From the NCBI GenBank assembly GCA_964474685.1, contig CAYYTE010000012.1, positions 1-26,493 of the forward strand: 26,493 nucleotides of DNA. Reading direction: 5' to 3'. Made by a program: the position numbers and the translations under genes. The notes beneath the pieces were generated by a model, which worked only from the letters and a program-made list of their open reading frames with translations, was not told where the DNA came from and made no database searches. Below, in pieces: positions 7,415 through 15,613 of the stretch. Source of the DNA: UBA1737 sp964474685 (GTDB taxonomy: Bacteria; Bacillota_I; Bacilli_A; ML615J-28; CAG-313). Positions within the stretch are counted from its first letter, which is position 1; every line of letters begins with the position of its first letter.

Positions 7415-8596
7415 TTACTGGCCAGTTTTTACATTGTTTACCATATTGGTAATCTTAGTGAGATACTCTTTATCGAAATTAGATAACGAAGTGCCTTTAT
7501 ATTTACTGCCATCCGCATATCTTGTAGGATAATAAGCACTAACTGCTCTGGCCCAGTTTGTTAGCCAAACATTGTCTGGGTTTGTTTCATCACTGACATA
7601 GGAAACAATTTTATCATATGATTTTTGAATCGGTGTACAATATCCTACAACCGAAGCATTATTATACGCATTTTCATAATCCAACATAAAGTTAATAAAC
7701 TCATACGCTAAATCCGTATTACGTGAGTTTGAAGGTATAACTAAAGTATCCATAAACGCAATTGTCTCATTTGGTATATATATATCAAATGTCAAATCAT
7801 TCCATGAAGTTCCATCACTTAGTTTCTCATATGTCATATCTAGACAATCGCCCGTCCACATAAATGCTATATCTAAGTTCCCAGCCTCAATTCCTTTTTT
7901 TAAAGTATCGGTACCCCATTCTTCAAACTTATGCTTCTTTAAAGTCTTTTGAGCTAAATCAATATATTCTTCACCCATTACATTTGGACTTAAATGATTA
8001 TAAAACATTGCTGCAGCATAAGCATATCTTGCAACACTATACATCCCCACTTTACAACCTGCGGGAAGTTTATTTGTATCAAAATAGGCATCCCATCCAT
8101 CTTTTAAAATTGCTTCTTCTAAACCAACACAGTTTTTATTATACATTAAACCCCATGTCCCCCAAAAGTAGGGAATACAGTATTCTGTATAATCAACACC
8201 TGTAGTCGTAGCGTTCATATCTTTTAAAATTGCCCGTACTCCATCCATATAACAAGATTCATTATAATTTGATAAACGTGATAAATCAATCTTTTGAATT
8301 AGATTATTTTGCTGCATCTTTTCAACCATATAATCCGAAGGAACAACTAAATCATACGCTGTTGTTCCACTTTTCACTTTCGAATAGAAAAGTTCATTTG
8401 AATCCGCAATACTGACATTCACAACTACATTATTGCCTAATTTTGCTTCATACTCTTCAAATGCTGAAACAACATCATCATTAATATATTCACCCCAGTT
8501 AAGAATTAATAAAGTTTTAGTAGTAGTACAACTACTAATTAATAAAGAGGTGAAAAGCATTATAAAAGCAAAACTAACTATTTTTAATCTTTTCAT
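7415..8596 (-). CDS. potD: Spermidine/putrescine-binding lipoprotein PotD
   Basis: Extracellular substrate-binding lipoprotein that delivers polyamines to PotBC. From the chosen start it has a short basic N-terminus, a hydrophobic segment and the lipobox LLISSC, so the mature lipoprotein begins at that Cys. LILNWGEYI followed by VVSAFEEYE is the standard start of PotD/PotF proteins. YDLVVPSDYMVEKMQQNNLIQKID and the FWGTWGLMYN segment are also typical of the family. An upstream in-frame ATG at 8608 would add four residues, but its AGAGGA would touch the start codon, so 8596 is preferred. The gene overlaps the 3' end of potC and closes the potABCD operon before a terminator. Confidence 0.9.
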   Translation of the reverse strand: MKRLKIVSFAFIMLFTSLLISSCTTTKTLLILNWGEYINDDVVSAFEEYEAKLGNNVVVNVSIADSNELFYSKVKSGTTAYDLVVPSDYMVEKMQQNNLIQKIDLSRLSNYNESCYMDGVRAILKDMNATTTGVDYTEYCIPYFWGTWGLMYNKNCVGLEEAILKDGWDAYFDTNKLPAGCKVGMYSVARYAYAAAMFYNHLSPNVMGEEYIDLAQKTLKKHKFEEWGTDTLKKGIEAGNLDIAFMWTGDCLDMTYEKLSDGTSWNDLTFDIYIPNETIAFMDTLVIPSNSRNTDLAYEFINFMLDYENAYNNASVVGYCTPIQKSYDKIVSYVSDETNPDNVWLTNWARAVSAYYPTRYADGSKYKGTSLSNFDKEYLTKITNMVNNVKTGQ

Positions 8597-9503
8597 TCTT
8601 CTTACCATTCCTCTTTATCATAATAAAGTTTACTAATAATAAAACCAGCATCGACCCAAATGTAACGAGGGTACTAAATGCATATACGGCAGGTGTTAAA
8701 CTCTTTCTACCAATACTACCATAAATCCAAATAGATAGATTATCAAATCCGTTACCAGTAGTATAATAACTTACAACAAAGTCATCAAAACTCATAGTAA
8801 ATGCGAGGATCATTCCTGATAAAATACCTGATTTAATTGCGGGAACAATAATTTGAAACATAGCTCGAAATGGTTTTAACCCAAGATCAAGCGCCGCATC
8901 CATAATATTCGGGTCTAGCTCTTTTAATTTTGGCAAGACGCTTAAAATTACATAAGGGAGCGTGAAAAACATATGAGCTAAAAGCATTGTTTTCCAGCCA
9001 AATATATATGGGAATAAAGGAAGTAACAAACTAAATACCAACATCAAAGAAATACCTGTTACAATATCTGCATTTAATAATGGAATATTATTAAATAAAA
9101 GTATTGTTTGACGTTTCTTTTGTGGTAAATAATGAATACCAACCGCAATAATCGTTCCAAGAACGGTAGAAATAGCAGTTGCTGAAAAAGATACAATTAA
9201 AGTGTTTTTTATCGAGTTTAAAAGGGCTCTATGTTTAAATATCTCACCGTACCATTTCCAAGTAAAGTCTTTAAAAGAAGAGACAATCGTACTTGAATTG
9301 AAAGATTGAATCATAATAACAATAATTGATAAATAGAGCATTAATATAGATAATAAAACAACAATGGAAGATATAACTTTCCATATTTTTTTAGGTACAA
9401 CATTTCTATGGTACCCATACTCTTCGATTGTTGCATAGGGAACTCCATCCGCATCATGCTTTTGTTGTTCTAAATACATTTCTTTTTGGTCGGGAGTCAT
9501 CAT
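8574..9503 (-). CDS. potC: Spermidine/putrescine ABC transporter permease PotC
   Basis: Inner permease subunit of the polyamine importer, about six membrane helices. The EAA loop that docks on the ATPase is visible around ELDPNIMDAALDLG, followed by AMFQIIVPAIKSGILSG and the family segment FTMSFDDFVVSYYTTG. The protein has 309 residues, longer than typical PotC (about 260), because of a hydrophilic N-terminal extension of about 38 residues before the first helix, which contains YATIEEYGYHRN. The start ATG overlaps the potB stop by 4 bp (ATGA), which indicates translational coupling. Role of the extension unknown. Confidence 0.92.
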   Translation of the reverse strand: MMTPDQKEMYLEQQKHDADGVPYATIEEYGYHRNVVPKKIWKVISSIVVLLSILMLYLSIIVIMIQSFNSSTIVSSFKDFTWKWYGEIFKHRALLNSIKNTLIVSFSATAISTVLGTIIAVGIHYLPQKKRQTILLFNNIPLLNADIVTGISLMLVFSLLLPLFPYIFGWKTMLLAHMFFTLPYVILSVLPKLKELDPNIMDAALDLGLKPFRAMFQIIVPAIKSGILSGMILAFTMSFDDFVVSYYTTGNGFDNLSIWIYGSIGRKSLTPAVYAFSTLVTFGSMLVLLLVNFIMIKRNGKKNEKIKNS

Positions 9504-10324
9504 AAGAGCGTTTCTCCTTCCTTATCGAATTTATTTACTAAGAATAAAGCAAGTAATATTACACCAAGAATTACTATTGCAAGTAAAGAACCAGTATTAT
9601 AGTCCATATTTCTAAATAATTGGTCGATAACATTCCCAATCATGACGATATTTCCTTGACCTAAGATTTCAGGAATTGCAAATCCAGATAAACAAGGTAA
9701 GAAAGTCATTATTGAGCCAGTTAAAACCCCTTTTAACGAAAGAGGAAAAATAACACGCCAGAACTTTTGAAAATCAGTCATTCCTAGATCTAGTGCTGCT
9801 TCTTCTAGTGATTTATCTATCTTTTCAAGAGCAGTATAGATTGGTAATATCATAAAAGGTAAATAAGTAAAAACTAGCCCGATTAGAACTGAAAGATACG
9901 TGCCTTTAATATCTGGAAAATGATCTACTCCAAGTATATCCGCAAGAATATTATGAGGAGACATTATATTACCTAATGCTTCCGTTCTTAAAAGAATATT
10001 ACTCCACATAGGAAGAATTAAAATTGTTAAAATTAAGAATTTATTTTTAATTCGAGACCGAACTAATTTATAAGCAACAATATAACCAATTATAATGCAT
10101 AAAGCTGTACTTAAAAAAGCAAGGAAAAAGGAATTACGAAAAGCAAGTAGAGTAGAAGGCTCAGCCAATTGTTTAAAATTAGCGAGTGTAAACGTCAAAC
10201 CATCAAAACTAATACCTTCGCTGTTCACAAAAATTAAAAAAAGCATAATAAGTGCAGGAAATAATGCAAGTAAACAAAGCCACACAAAATAGGGTGTAGC
10301 TAAACGGCTTAGCTTCTTATTCAT
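9500..10324 (-). CDS. potB: Spermidine/putrescine ABC transporter permease PotB
   Basis: Second permease subunit, 274 residues with about six hydrophobic helices. The EAA loop EKIDKSLEEAALDLGM and the following FWRVIFPLSLKGVLTG show the ATPase-docking region, and FLPCLSGFAIPEILG is characteristic of PotB/PotH. The ATG lies inside the end of potA (8-bp overlap), and the stop overlaps the potC start, so the operon is read as one unit. It ends with TGA, showing that UGA is a stop in this organism. Confidence 0.93.
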   Translation of the reverse strand: MNKKLSRLATPYFVWLCLLALFPALIMLFLIFVNSEGISFDGLTFTLANFKQLAEPSTLLAFRNSFFLAFLSTALCIIIGYIVAYKLVRSRIKNKFLILTILILPMWSNILLRTEALGNIMSPHNILADILGVDHFPDIKGTYLSVLIGLVFTYLPFMILPIYTALEKIDKSLEEAALDLGMTDFQKFWRVIFPLSLKGVLTGSIMTFLPCLSGFAIPEILGQGNIVMIGNVIDQLFRNMDYNTGSLLAIVILGVILLALFLVNKFDKEGETLL

Positions 10325-11495
10325 TTACGGGCACCTTCATAACATGAATTTCATACGGGTCTACTTTTAGGCCAACTTCATTACCAGGAAGCACCTCTTC
10401 ATAGGAATGCACAACAATTTCTTGATTATGGAAGTTTGCACAAATCTCATAATGAACACCTTTAAAGATACAAGTAGTTACTTTCGCTTTAATTTTAGCA
10501 TTTTCAAGAGGTACAACATCCCAGTCTTCTGGTCTTATCACAATATCTACCACTTCATTATCTGAAAAATTTGGATATCCAACGCAATCAAACTCAACAC
10601 CATAGAATTCAATTACATCTTTACGAGCATAATGTCCTCTAAAGATATTTGATTCACCAATAAAATTCGCAACAAACCGGTTAACAGGTTCGTTATATAT
10701 ATTTTTAGGAGTTCCTAGTTGTTGAATAATACCATCATTCATAACAACAATACGATCACTCATCGTCATCGCCTCACCTTGATCATGAGTAACAAAGATA
10801 AAGGTGATTCCTAGTTTTTTTTGAATTTCTTTCAATTCATATTGCATATTTTCTCTAAGCTTTAAATCTAAAGCCGCAAGAGGTTCATCTAATAAAAGAA
10901 TTTTTGGTCGATTGACAACGGCTCTAGCTATGGCAACTCGTTGTTGTTGACCTCCAGACATTTGATCCACTCCACGTTTTTCAAAGCCATTTAATTTTAC
11001 AAGGGTTAATGCTTCCATTGCGGCGTCATCAATCAACTTGTTAATAAGTTTTCTTAAGGCAAAATATGATACTTCTTCTGCCTTCTTTTGATCTACGCCT
11101 TTTTTAAGTCTTGCATCAACTATTGTTTTCTTTAAGGCTTCCTCACCACCAAAAAAATGGATGAGTTTCTTATAGCCTTTGTTTTTTAAACCGATTTTTA
11201 CATTATCAATGACGTTTAAATGGGGGAAAAGAGCGTAACGCTGAAACACCGTATTAATAGGTCTCGCATAGGGGGGCATGTCATTAAATACCTTCCCATC
11301 AATAATAACTTCACCGGATGTAGGTTGTTCAAAACCTGCAATCATTCTAAGTGTTGTTGTTTTACCACAGCCAGATGGACCTAACAGAGTAAGAAATTCA
11401 TTTTCATACACCTGTAAATTGATGTTTCTGACAATGGGGCCTGCTTCGTCATAATCTTTTTTTAAATTCTTTAACTCAATGATTACCTTATTCAT
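10317..11495 (-). CDS. potA: Spermidine/putrescine ABC transporter ATPase PotA, with internal insertion
   Basis: Cytosolic ATPase powering PotBC. With the ATG at 11495 it has 392 residues: Walker A GPSGCGKT (39-46), Q-loop Gln85 (FQRYALF), signature MSGGQQQR (179-186), Walker B ILLLDEP (199-205), H-loop His237 and a C-terminal TOBE-like domain (about 290-392). Between Q-loop and signature there are about 40 residues more than usual (about 105-155, rich in Lys and helix-forming). Mycoplasma PotA proteins are also known to be enlarged, which fits a Mollicutes-related host. An in-frame TTG at 11516 would add MESLFEE. The ATG gives the usual N-terminus MNKVIIELKNL, but GAGGA lies very close to it, so the exact start is uncertain. 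First gene of the operon. Confidence 0.93.
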   Translation of the reverse strand: MNKVIIELKNLKKDYDEAGPIVRNINLQVYENEFLTLLGPSGCGKTTTLRMIAGFEQPTSGEVIIDGKVFNDMPPYARPINTVFQRYALFPHLNVIDNVKIGLKNKGYKKLIHFFGGEEALKKTIVDARLKKGVDQKKAEEVSYFALRKLINKLIDDAAMEALTLVKLNGFEKRGVDQMSGGQQQRVAIARAVVNRPKILLLDEPLAALDLKLRENMQYELKEIQKKLGITFIFVTHDQGEAMTMSDRIVVMNDGIIQQLGTPKNIYNEPVNRFVANFIGESNIFRGHYARKDVIEFYGVEFDCVGYPNFSDNEVVDIVIRPEDWDVVPLENAKIKAKVTTCIFKGVHYEICANFHNQEIVVHSYEEVLPGNEVGLKVDPYEIHVMKVPVNE

Positions 11496-11552
11496 TTCCT
11501 CAAAAAGACTCTCCAATCTTCATTTTTTTTAAAAATAATTATTTCGATAAAA

Positions 11553-11580
11553 ATTATACACTTTTTTTTATGTAATGCAA
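11553..11580 (-). promoter_or_regulatory. Promoter of the pot operon
   Basis: On the minus strand TTGCAT (11575-11580), a 16-nt spacer and a consensus TATAAT (11553-11558) lie 58 nt before the potA ATG. The spacer and leader are rich in A and T runs. No operator-like palindrome stands out. Confidence 0.75.
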
Positions 11581-11603
11581 GACAAATGTAATATTTTTTT
11601 TTA

Positions 11604-11641
11604 AAATAAAAAAAGACCCTTTTTTTAAAAGAATCTTCTTT
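11604..11641 (-). terminator. Probable terminator of the ABC exporter operon
   Basis: On the minus strand AAAGAAGATTC can pair with GGGTCTTTTTT over 11 positions including three G-U pairs. The hairpin is followed by a T-rich stretch, just after the exporter stop at 11649. The wobbles make it weaker than the other terminators here. Confidence 0.55.
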
Positions 11642-11648
11642 TCTAAGC

Positions 11649-13394
11649 TTACTTCCAAGCATTCTTTTGAAGCGTATAACTGTCTTTAAACCACTCGTTT
11701 GTATCCAGCGCATCCTTAAAACTACCAACAAAAGTAATTTTATTATCTTCTAAAATAGCAATCTTTGAAGTAAGTAAAAAATCGGTAAATCTATGAGTTA
11801 CATGAATGCAAGTTCTCGATTTTGAAACACGTTTTATCGTTTCAATTACCAGTAATTCGGTTTTAGAATCTAAATGACTCGACATTTCATCAATAATTAA
11901 AATAGGGGGATTCCAAACAATCGCACGAGCGATAGATAAGAGTTGTAATTCACCCTCACTAAAAGAAGTTTGAGAAAAATTAGTATCAAGACCATTTTTA
12001 TAATTATTCACTACTTCATCCATACCAACTAGTTTTAAAGTGGATAAAACCGTTTCTTTTGATATTTGATGGTTTGCAAAACAAATATTGTCATAGATTG
12101 TTCCTTGAACTACATGATAATCTTGTGCTACATAACCAAATAACTTATACTTTTCTTCATCAGGAATGAAGAAAGGAGGAACTCCACAAATATTTACCTC
12201 TCCCTTTGTCGGTTTAAAACTCCCCATAAGTAAATGTAGGAAAGTACTTTTACCTCCCCCGGTTCGCCCCATAACACATAAGGGAATATCCTTTTGAATG
12301 GATATGGAGATATCTTCTAATACCGCTTTAGAGTTGTCGTATTGAAAACTACAATTATTAAATACAATCATATCCTCTTTAGAGTAGATATTTCGATTTA
12401 ACATATCCACTGATATCAAACTTTGCTCTTTAGAATAATCACGATTCTTTTCTTTAAAGAATGCTTGTATTCTTTTAACTCCAGAAGTAACTTTTTGAAG
12501 GCTTTGTAACTCCATTCCTAAATTATTCACAGGGTTAAATAAGTCACTAATATATTGAATCGAAGCTCCAAGTAAACCAATCGTTAAACCGATGACTTCC
12601 GGATTGAACTCTCCAATTAAAAGTATAAGGAAAATTAAAATACTTGAAAATACCTTTACTAGAGGGGAATAGATGGAATCATAAAAGTTACTTCTTCTCA
12701 TATCATTAAAATGTTGATTCAGCAAATCTTCAAACTTTGATTCCATAAAGGGGCCTGCTTTATATAGTTGAATCATTTCAATATTATTTGAAGTTTCCGT
12801 AATATGATTCGATATGTTTGCTAAATCCTCCCGACTTTTTAAAAGTGATTTTAAAGTTCTTTTTCGAAAATAATAAGTTAACAAAATAATGAATGGTAAA
12901 GAGACTAAAGAGAATATACCTAGAGCTACTTTAAAAAGAAACATCATAACTACAATTCCAATAATTTTAGCAAGATCAAATACCATCCCAATAATATCTT
13001 CTGTGAATAATGAATTAACAAGCGTAACATCATTTACAAATAAAGAAGTCGTGGCACCTGGAGCAAGATTTGATAGATATTCATGATTTATTCTTTCAAG
13101 TTTTTTTGCCATTTCGAGTCTTAACTCTTTTGTTATAGATTCACCAATGTGAATTAAGATGATTTGTTTTATAAATTGTGCAGTTTCTTGAAGTACATAG
13201 ATACCAATATAAATAAAACAGATGAGAAGAATGGATTGAAAAGTAGGGTTCGCACTTTTAAAGAAGTTATCTAATAAATACTTAGTAATCTGAGCGGGGA
13301 GTAATGAAACAGCTAGTAGAATTAATAAAATAACAATTAAGCCTATCAATTGGAGAAGATGTTTTCTAAGAAATATAGTAAATACTCGTTTCAT
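11649..13394 (-). CDS. ABC exporter half-transporter, subunit with the catalytic Walker B
   Basis: Membrane exporter half of 581 residues: a six-helix domain (about 1-300), then a nucleotide-binding domain (about 340-575). Walker A is GRTGGGKST (376-384), Q-loop Gln424 (YVAQD), Walker B ILIIDE (498-503) with the catalytic Glu503, and H-loop His534 (HVTHR). The signature is degenerate, FSEGE (478-482) instead of LSGGQ. Its partner shows the reverse pattern, so the two should form one heterodimer with one active and one dead ATP site, as in TM287/288 and LmrCD. Its ATG overlaps the partner's stop by 4 bp. Drug or peptide export is likely; the substrate cannot be told. Confidence 0.9.
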   Translation of the reverse strand: MKRVFTIFLRKHLLQLIGLIVILLILLAVSLLPAQITKYLLDNFFKSANPTFQSILLICFIYIGIYVLQETAQFIKQIILIHIGESITKELRLEMAKKLERINHEYLSNLAPGATTSLFVNDVTLVNSLFTEDIIGMVFDLAKIIGIVVMMFLFKVALGIFSLVSLPFIILLTYYFRKRTLKSLLKSREDLANISNHITETSNNIEMIQLYKAGPFMESKFEDLLNQHFNDMRRSNFYDSIYSPLVKVFSSILIFLILLIGEFNPEVIGLTIGLLGASIQYISDLFNPVNNLGMELQSLQKVTSGVKRIQAFFKEKNRDYSKEQSLISVDMLNRNIYSKEDMIVFNNCSFQYDNSKAVLEDISISIQKDIPLCVMGRTGGGKSTFLHLLMGSFKPTKGEVNICGVPPFFIPDEEKYKLFGYVAQDYHVVQGTIYDNICFANHQISKETVLSTLKLVGMDEVVNNYKNGLDTNFSQTSFSEGELQLLSIARAIVWNPPILIIDEMSSHLDSKTELLVIETIKRVSKSRTCIHVTHRFTDFLLTSKIAILEDNKITFVGSFKDALDTNEWFKDSYTLQKNAWK

Positions 13395-15097
13395 ACTAGA
13401 CTCCTCACTTGAAGATCAAATACTTCTTTATATTTTTTGTTTGTTTTATAAACCTCTTCATGATTAGAAATCATTGTGGATTTCCCATCAAGCATTAATA
13501 CATTCGTAAATTGTGGGAACTGAAATACTTGATGAGAAGTCATTACGACAATATGGTTCCCTATTTCACTTAATAAATCATTCACCATCGCTTCTGAGGT
13601 AGATAAATCAAGAGAACTAAAAGGGTCATCAAATACCCAAATAGGACGGTCAGCATAAAGTGCTCGAGCATACGCAACCCGTAATTTCTGTCCTCCTGAT
13701 AATTTATTACCACTTGGTCCGATTTCTTGATAGATTCCTTTTTCAAAGGTAGAAATATCTACATCAAGCCTTGCTAAATATAGACATTTACTCAGTTTAC
13801 CTTCATCAAATGTATTGGATAAAGTTATATTTTCTACAAGGGTCCCACTAAATAAATAAGCATCATGTGAAACATAGGAAAAATACTGGCTTCTTTCTTT
13901 AAAAGACAATTGATTTAAATCGATATCCCCATAAATCAGTTTCCCAGTAGATACACAAATTCCCAATAAAGATTTTAAAAGCATAGTTTTACCACTTGCA
14001 ACACTACCAGTAACACCAAGAATTGTTCCTGTTTTTAAGGTTACATTCAAGGAATAATCTAAGGTATGACTACTCAAGGGACTAAAATCAACAAATTGTA
14101 ATGAGTTAAAGGGAGTTATTCCATTACTGGTTGTCGATATTCTAGGTTGAAGATTGGGTTTTACCCGTTTCCAACTAACTCTTGCTTTTTGAATTGAATT
14201 AAAAAGTTTATTTACTTTCGAAGACTTTTCAGTGAATAATAGAAACAAACTCATATATGCAAAGAAATCACCCGATGTCCATTGATTGCTAAATACGTTT
14301 TTAAAGCCAAAATAAGCCACAAATCCGACTCCGAGCATAGATATTGCATAATAAATGGGTTTTAAGGCCATATTCAAAAAATCGGCTGAAATCGCCTCAT
14401 TTTTAAGTATTGATAAATCATACTCATAAGATTGAATCTTAGTAGTTAAGGAGTTATGGAACCTATAGTCTTCACAATTCTCTAATAAATCATAAGTAAC
14501 AGCAGTTAGATTTGACATACTTTTTCGGTACGCTTGATTTTTTTTATAAACTGCTTTCCGTAATAAAAGCGACAATAATAGCGTTAAAGGAATAAATATA
14601 CAAGAAAATAACGTAGTATTGAAATCCATTAACACCATAGTAACAAAGTAAGAAATCATTAATACTCCTGTATCGAAAATTTCAGTAAGGGTTTTTCTTA
14701 TTCCTTCACATACATCTTCCACGTCCCCTGTAAGAATGGTTAATTTATTGGATGATACATCTAGATTATTACAAGTTTGTTCTTGTAAGAGTAGGTTATA
14801 AAACACTCTCCTCATTTTTCTTAAAGTCCTCACCGAGAATTCTCGAACGATAAAACGTTTAAAGAAACGATTGGTTTGAATAAATAAAACAAACAAGAAA
14901 TAATATAAGCCTAATCGTATAACTATGTCATAACTCTTATTTAAGTCAATCGCATCAATGATGTTACCCAACATTTTAGGAGTGAATGACATTCCAATAT
15001 CAAATATAAGGCCTGTAACAACTAAAAGAATTAATAATACATATTCTTCCTTCAAGTAAGAACTTAATTTATCGGGTTTTTTATTAACACAATTCAT
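13391..15097 (-). CDS. ABC exporter half-transporter, subunit with the degenerate ATP site
   Basis: Partner exporter half of 568 residues with an N-terminal six-helix domain and a C-terminal ATPase domain. Walker A is the unusual GSVASGKT (364-371). The Q-loop Gln is replaced by His411 (YVSHD), the signature LSGGQ (466-470) is canonical, Walker B ends in Asp490-Asp491 so the catalytic Glu is Asp, and the H-loop is His522. These changes place the non-hydrolytic site on this subunit's Walker motifs together with the partner's FSEGE, and the active site on this subunit's LSGGQ. The ATG follows the marR stop by 1 bp, so the three genes form one operon under MarR control. Confidence 0.9.
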   Translation of the reverse strand: MNCVNKKPDKLSSYLKEEYVLLILLVVTGLIFDIGMSFTPKMLGNIIDAIDLNKSYDIVIRLGLYYFLFVLFIQTNRFFKRFIVREFSVRTLRKMRRVFYNLLLQEQTCNNLDVSSNKLTILTGDVEDVCEGIRKTLTEIFDTGVLMISYFVTMVLMDFNTTLFSCIFIPLTLLLSLLLRKAVYKKNQAYRKSMSNLTAVTYDLLENCEDYRFHNSLTTKIQSYEYDLSILKNEAISADFLNMALKPIYYAISMLGVGFVAYFGFKNVFSNQWTSGDFFAYMSLFLLFTEKSSKVNKLFNSIQKARVSWKRVKPNLQPRISTTSNGITPFNSLQFVDFSPLSSHTLDYSLNVTLKTGTILGVTGSVASGKTMLLKSLLGICVSTGKLIYGDIDLNQLSFKERSQYFSYVSHDAYLFSGTLVENITLSNTFDEGKLSKCLYLARLDVDISTFEKGIYQEIGPSGNKLSGGQKLRVAYARALYADRPIWVFDDPFSSLDLSTSEAMVNDLLSEIGNHIVVMTSHQVFQFPQFTNVLMLDGKSTMISNHEEVYKTNKKYKEVFDLQVRSLV

Positions 15098-15098
15098 A

Positions 15099-15539
15099 TC
15101 ATATGTCCTTGAAAGAAGTAATTCTTTCTATCTTACTTTTGATATATATTTTATCTAAGACTTTTAAAAAACAATTGAGTTCAACTGAATCAATATCTTT
15201 AAACAAATAATCATAGTATCTACTTTCACAATTTGTCAATTGTTCTTTATAAGACTGCGCTTTTAAAGTAAAATACAATTCATTTTTTCTAAGATCTATC
15301 GTACTTTGTTTTCGAATAACTAAACCTTCTTTTAGTAAGTGATTTGTATATCTTGTAATTAATGATTTATCACAACAAATATAATTTCTTGCTTCTTCTT
15401 GGCTACATCCTTCGTGATGCCGAATGTAATGTAAAAGTTGTAGTTCCGAGTAATTTACTAACAAATCTTTTAGTTGTTGTTGACTATATAATTCACAGAC
15501 TCTGGCAATTTTCGTTATTTTTCGGTATTCTGAATTCAT
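15099..15539 (-). CDS. MarR-family transcriptional regulator
   Basis: Small winged-helix DNA-binding protein of 146 residues, most likely repressing its own operon with the ABC exporter. The core LQLLHYIRHHEGCSQEEARNY... then DKSLITRYTNHLLKEGLV is the helix-turn-helix and recognition helix of MarR, and DLRKNELYFTLKA is the wing. The frame is open up to 15593, but the ATG at 15539 has AAAGGAG at good spacing and gives the usual MarR N-terminus. The upstream part would also lie over the operator and promoter. It ends with TGA and is tightly linked to the exporter genes. The inducer is unknown. Confidence 0.88.
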   Translation of the reverse strand: MNSEYRKITKIARVCELYSQQQLKDLLVNYSELQLLHYIRHHEGCSQEEARNYICCDKSLITRYTNHLLKEGLVIRKQSTIDLRKNELYFTLKAQSYKEQLTNCESRYYDYLFKDIDSVELNCFLKVLDKIYIKSKIERITSFKDI

Positions 15540-15552
15540 AAATGCTCCTTTG

Positions 15553-15566
15553 GTTGATATGTCAAC
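15553..15566. promoter_or_regulatory. Candidate MarR operator
   Basis: A perfect 5-bp inverted repeat with a 4-bp centre, GTTGA-TATG-TCAAC, lies 14 bp before the marR start. It directly follows and touches the predicted -10. TTGAT/ATCAA-type palindromes are common MarR-family sites, so autoregulation is likely but inferred. Confidence 0.6.
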
Positions 15567-15593
15567 TAATATATTTATATAATAAGAGGCCAA
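15566..15593 (-). promoter_or_regulatory. Candidate marR operon promoter
   Basis: On the minus strand TTGGCC (15588-15593), a 16-nt spacer and TATTAG (15566-15571). The -35 overlaps the terminator-like stem after serS, and the -10 touches the palindrome. The match to consensus is moderate. Confidence 0.4.
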
Positions 15594-15607
15594 TAAAAAT
15601 ATTGGCC
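15588..15607 (-). terminator. Terminator-like hairpin after serS
   Basis: A perfect 8-bp stem, GGCCAATA with TATTGGCC around a 4-nt loop, begins a few bases after the serS stop. The following TCTTATTAT is a poor T tract, so it may terminate only partly and allow read-through into marR. Confidence 0.5.
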
Positions 15608-15613
15608 ATAAAT

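Noticed and set aside
7864..8205. 113-residue frame on the plus strand inside potD
   Set aside because: It is antisense to a well-supported gene, with no RBS and no recognisable domain.
11510..11530. Regulatory mini-frame (MKIGESF) in the potA leader
   Set aside because: It has no ribosome binding site and is too short to separate from chance, although polyamine-responsive leader peptides exist elsewhere.
11492..11731. 79-residue open frame between potA and the exporter
   Set aside because: It overlaps the pot promoter, a terminator and the 3' end of the exporter gene, and has low-complexity Lys/Phe content from poly-A/T DNA.
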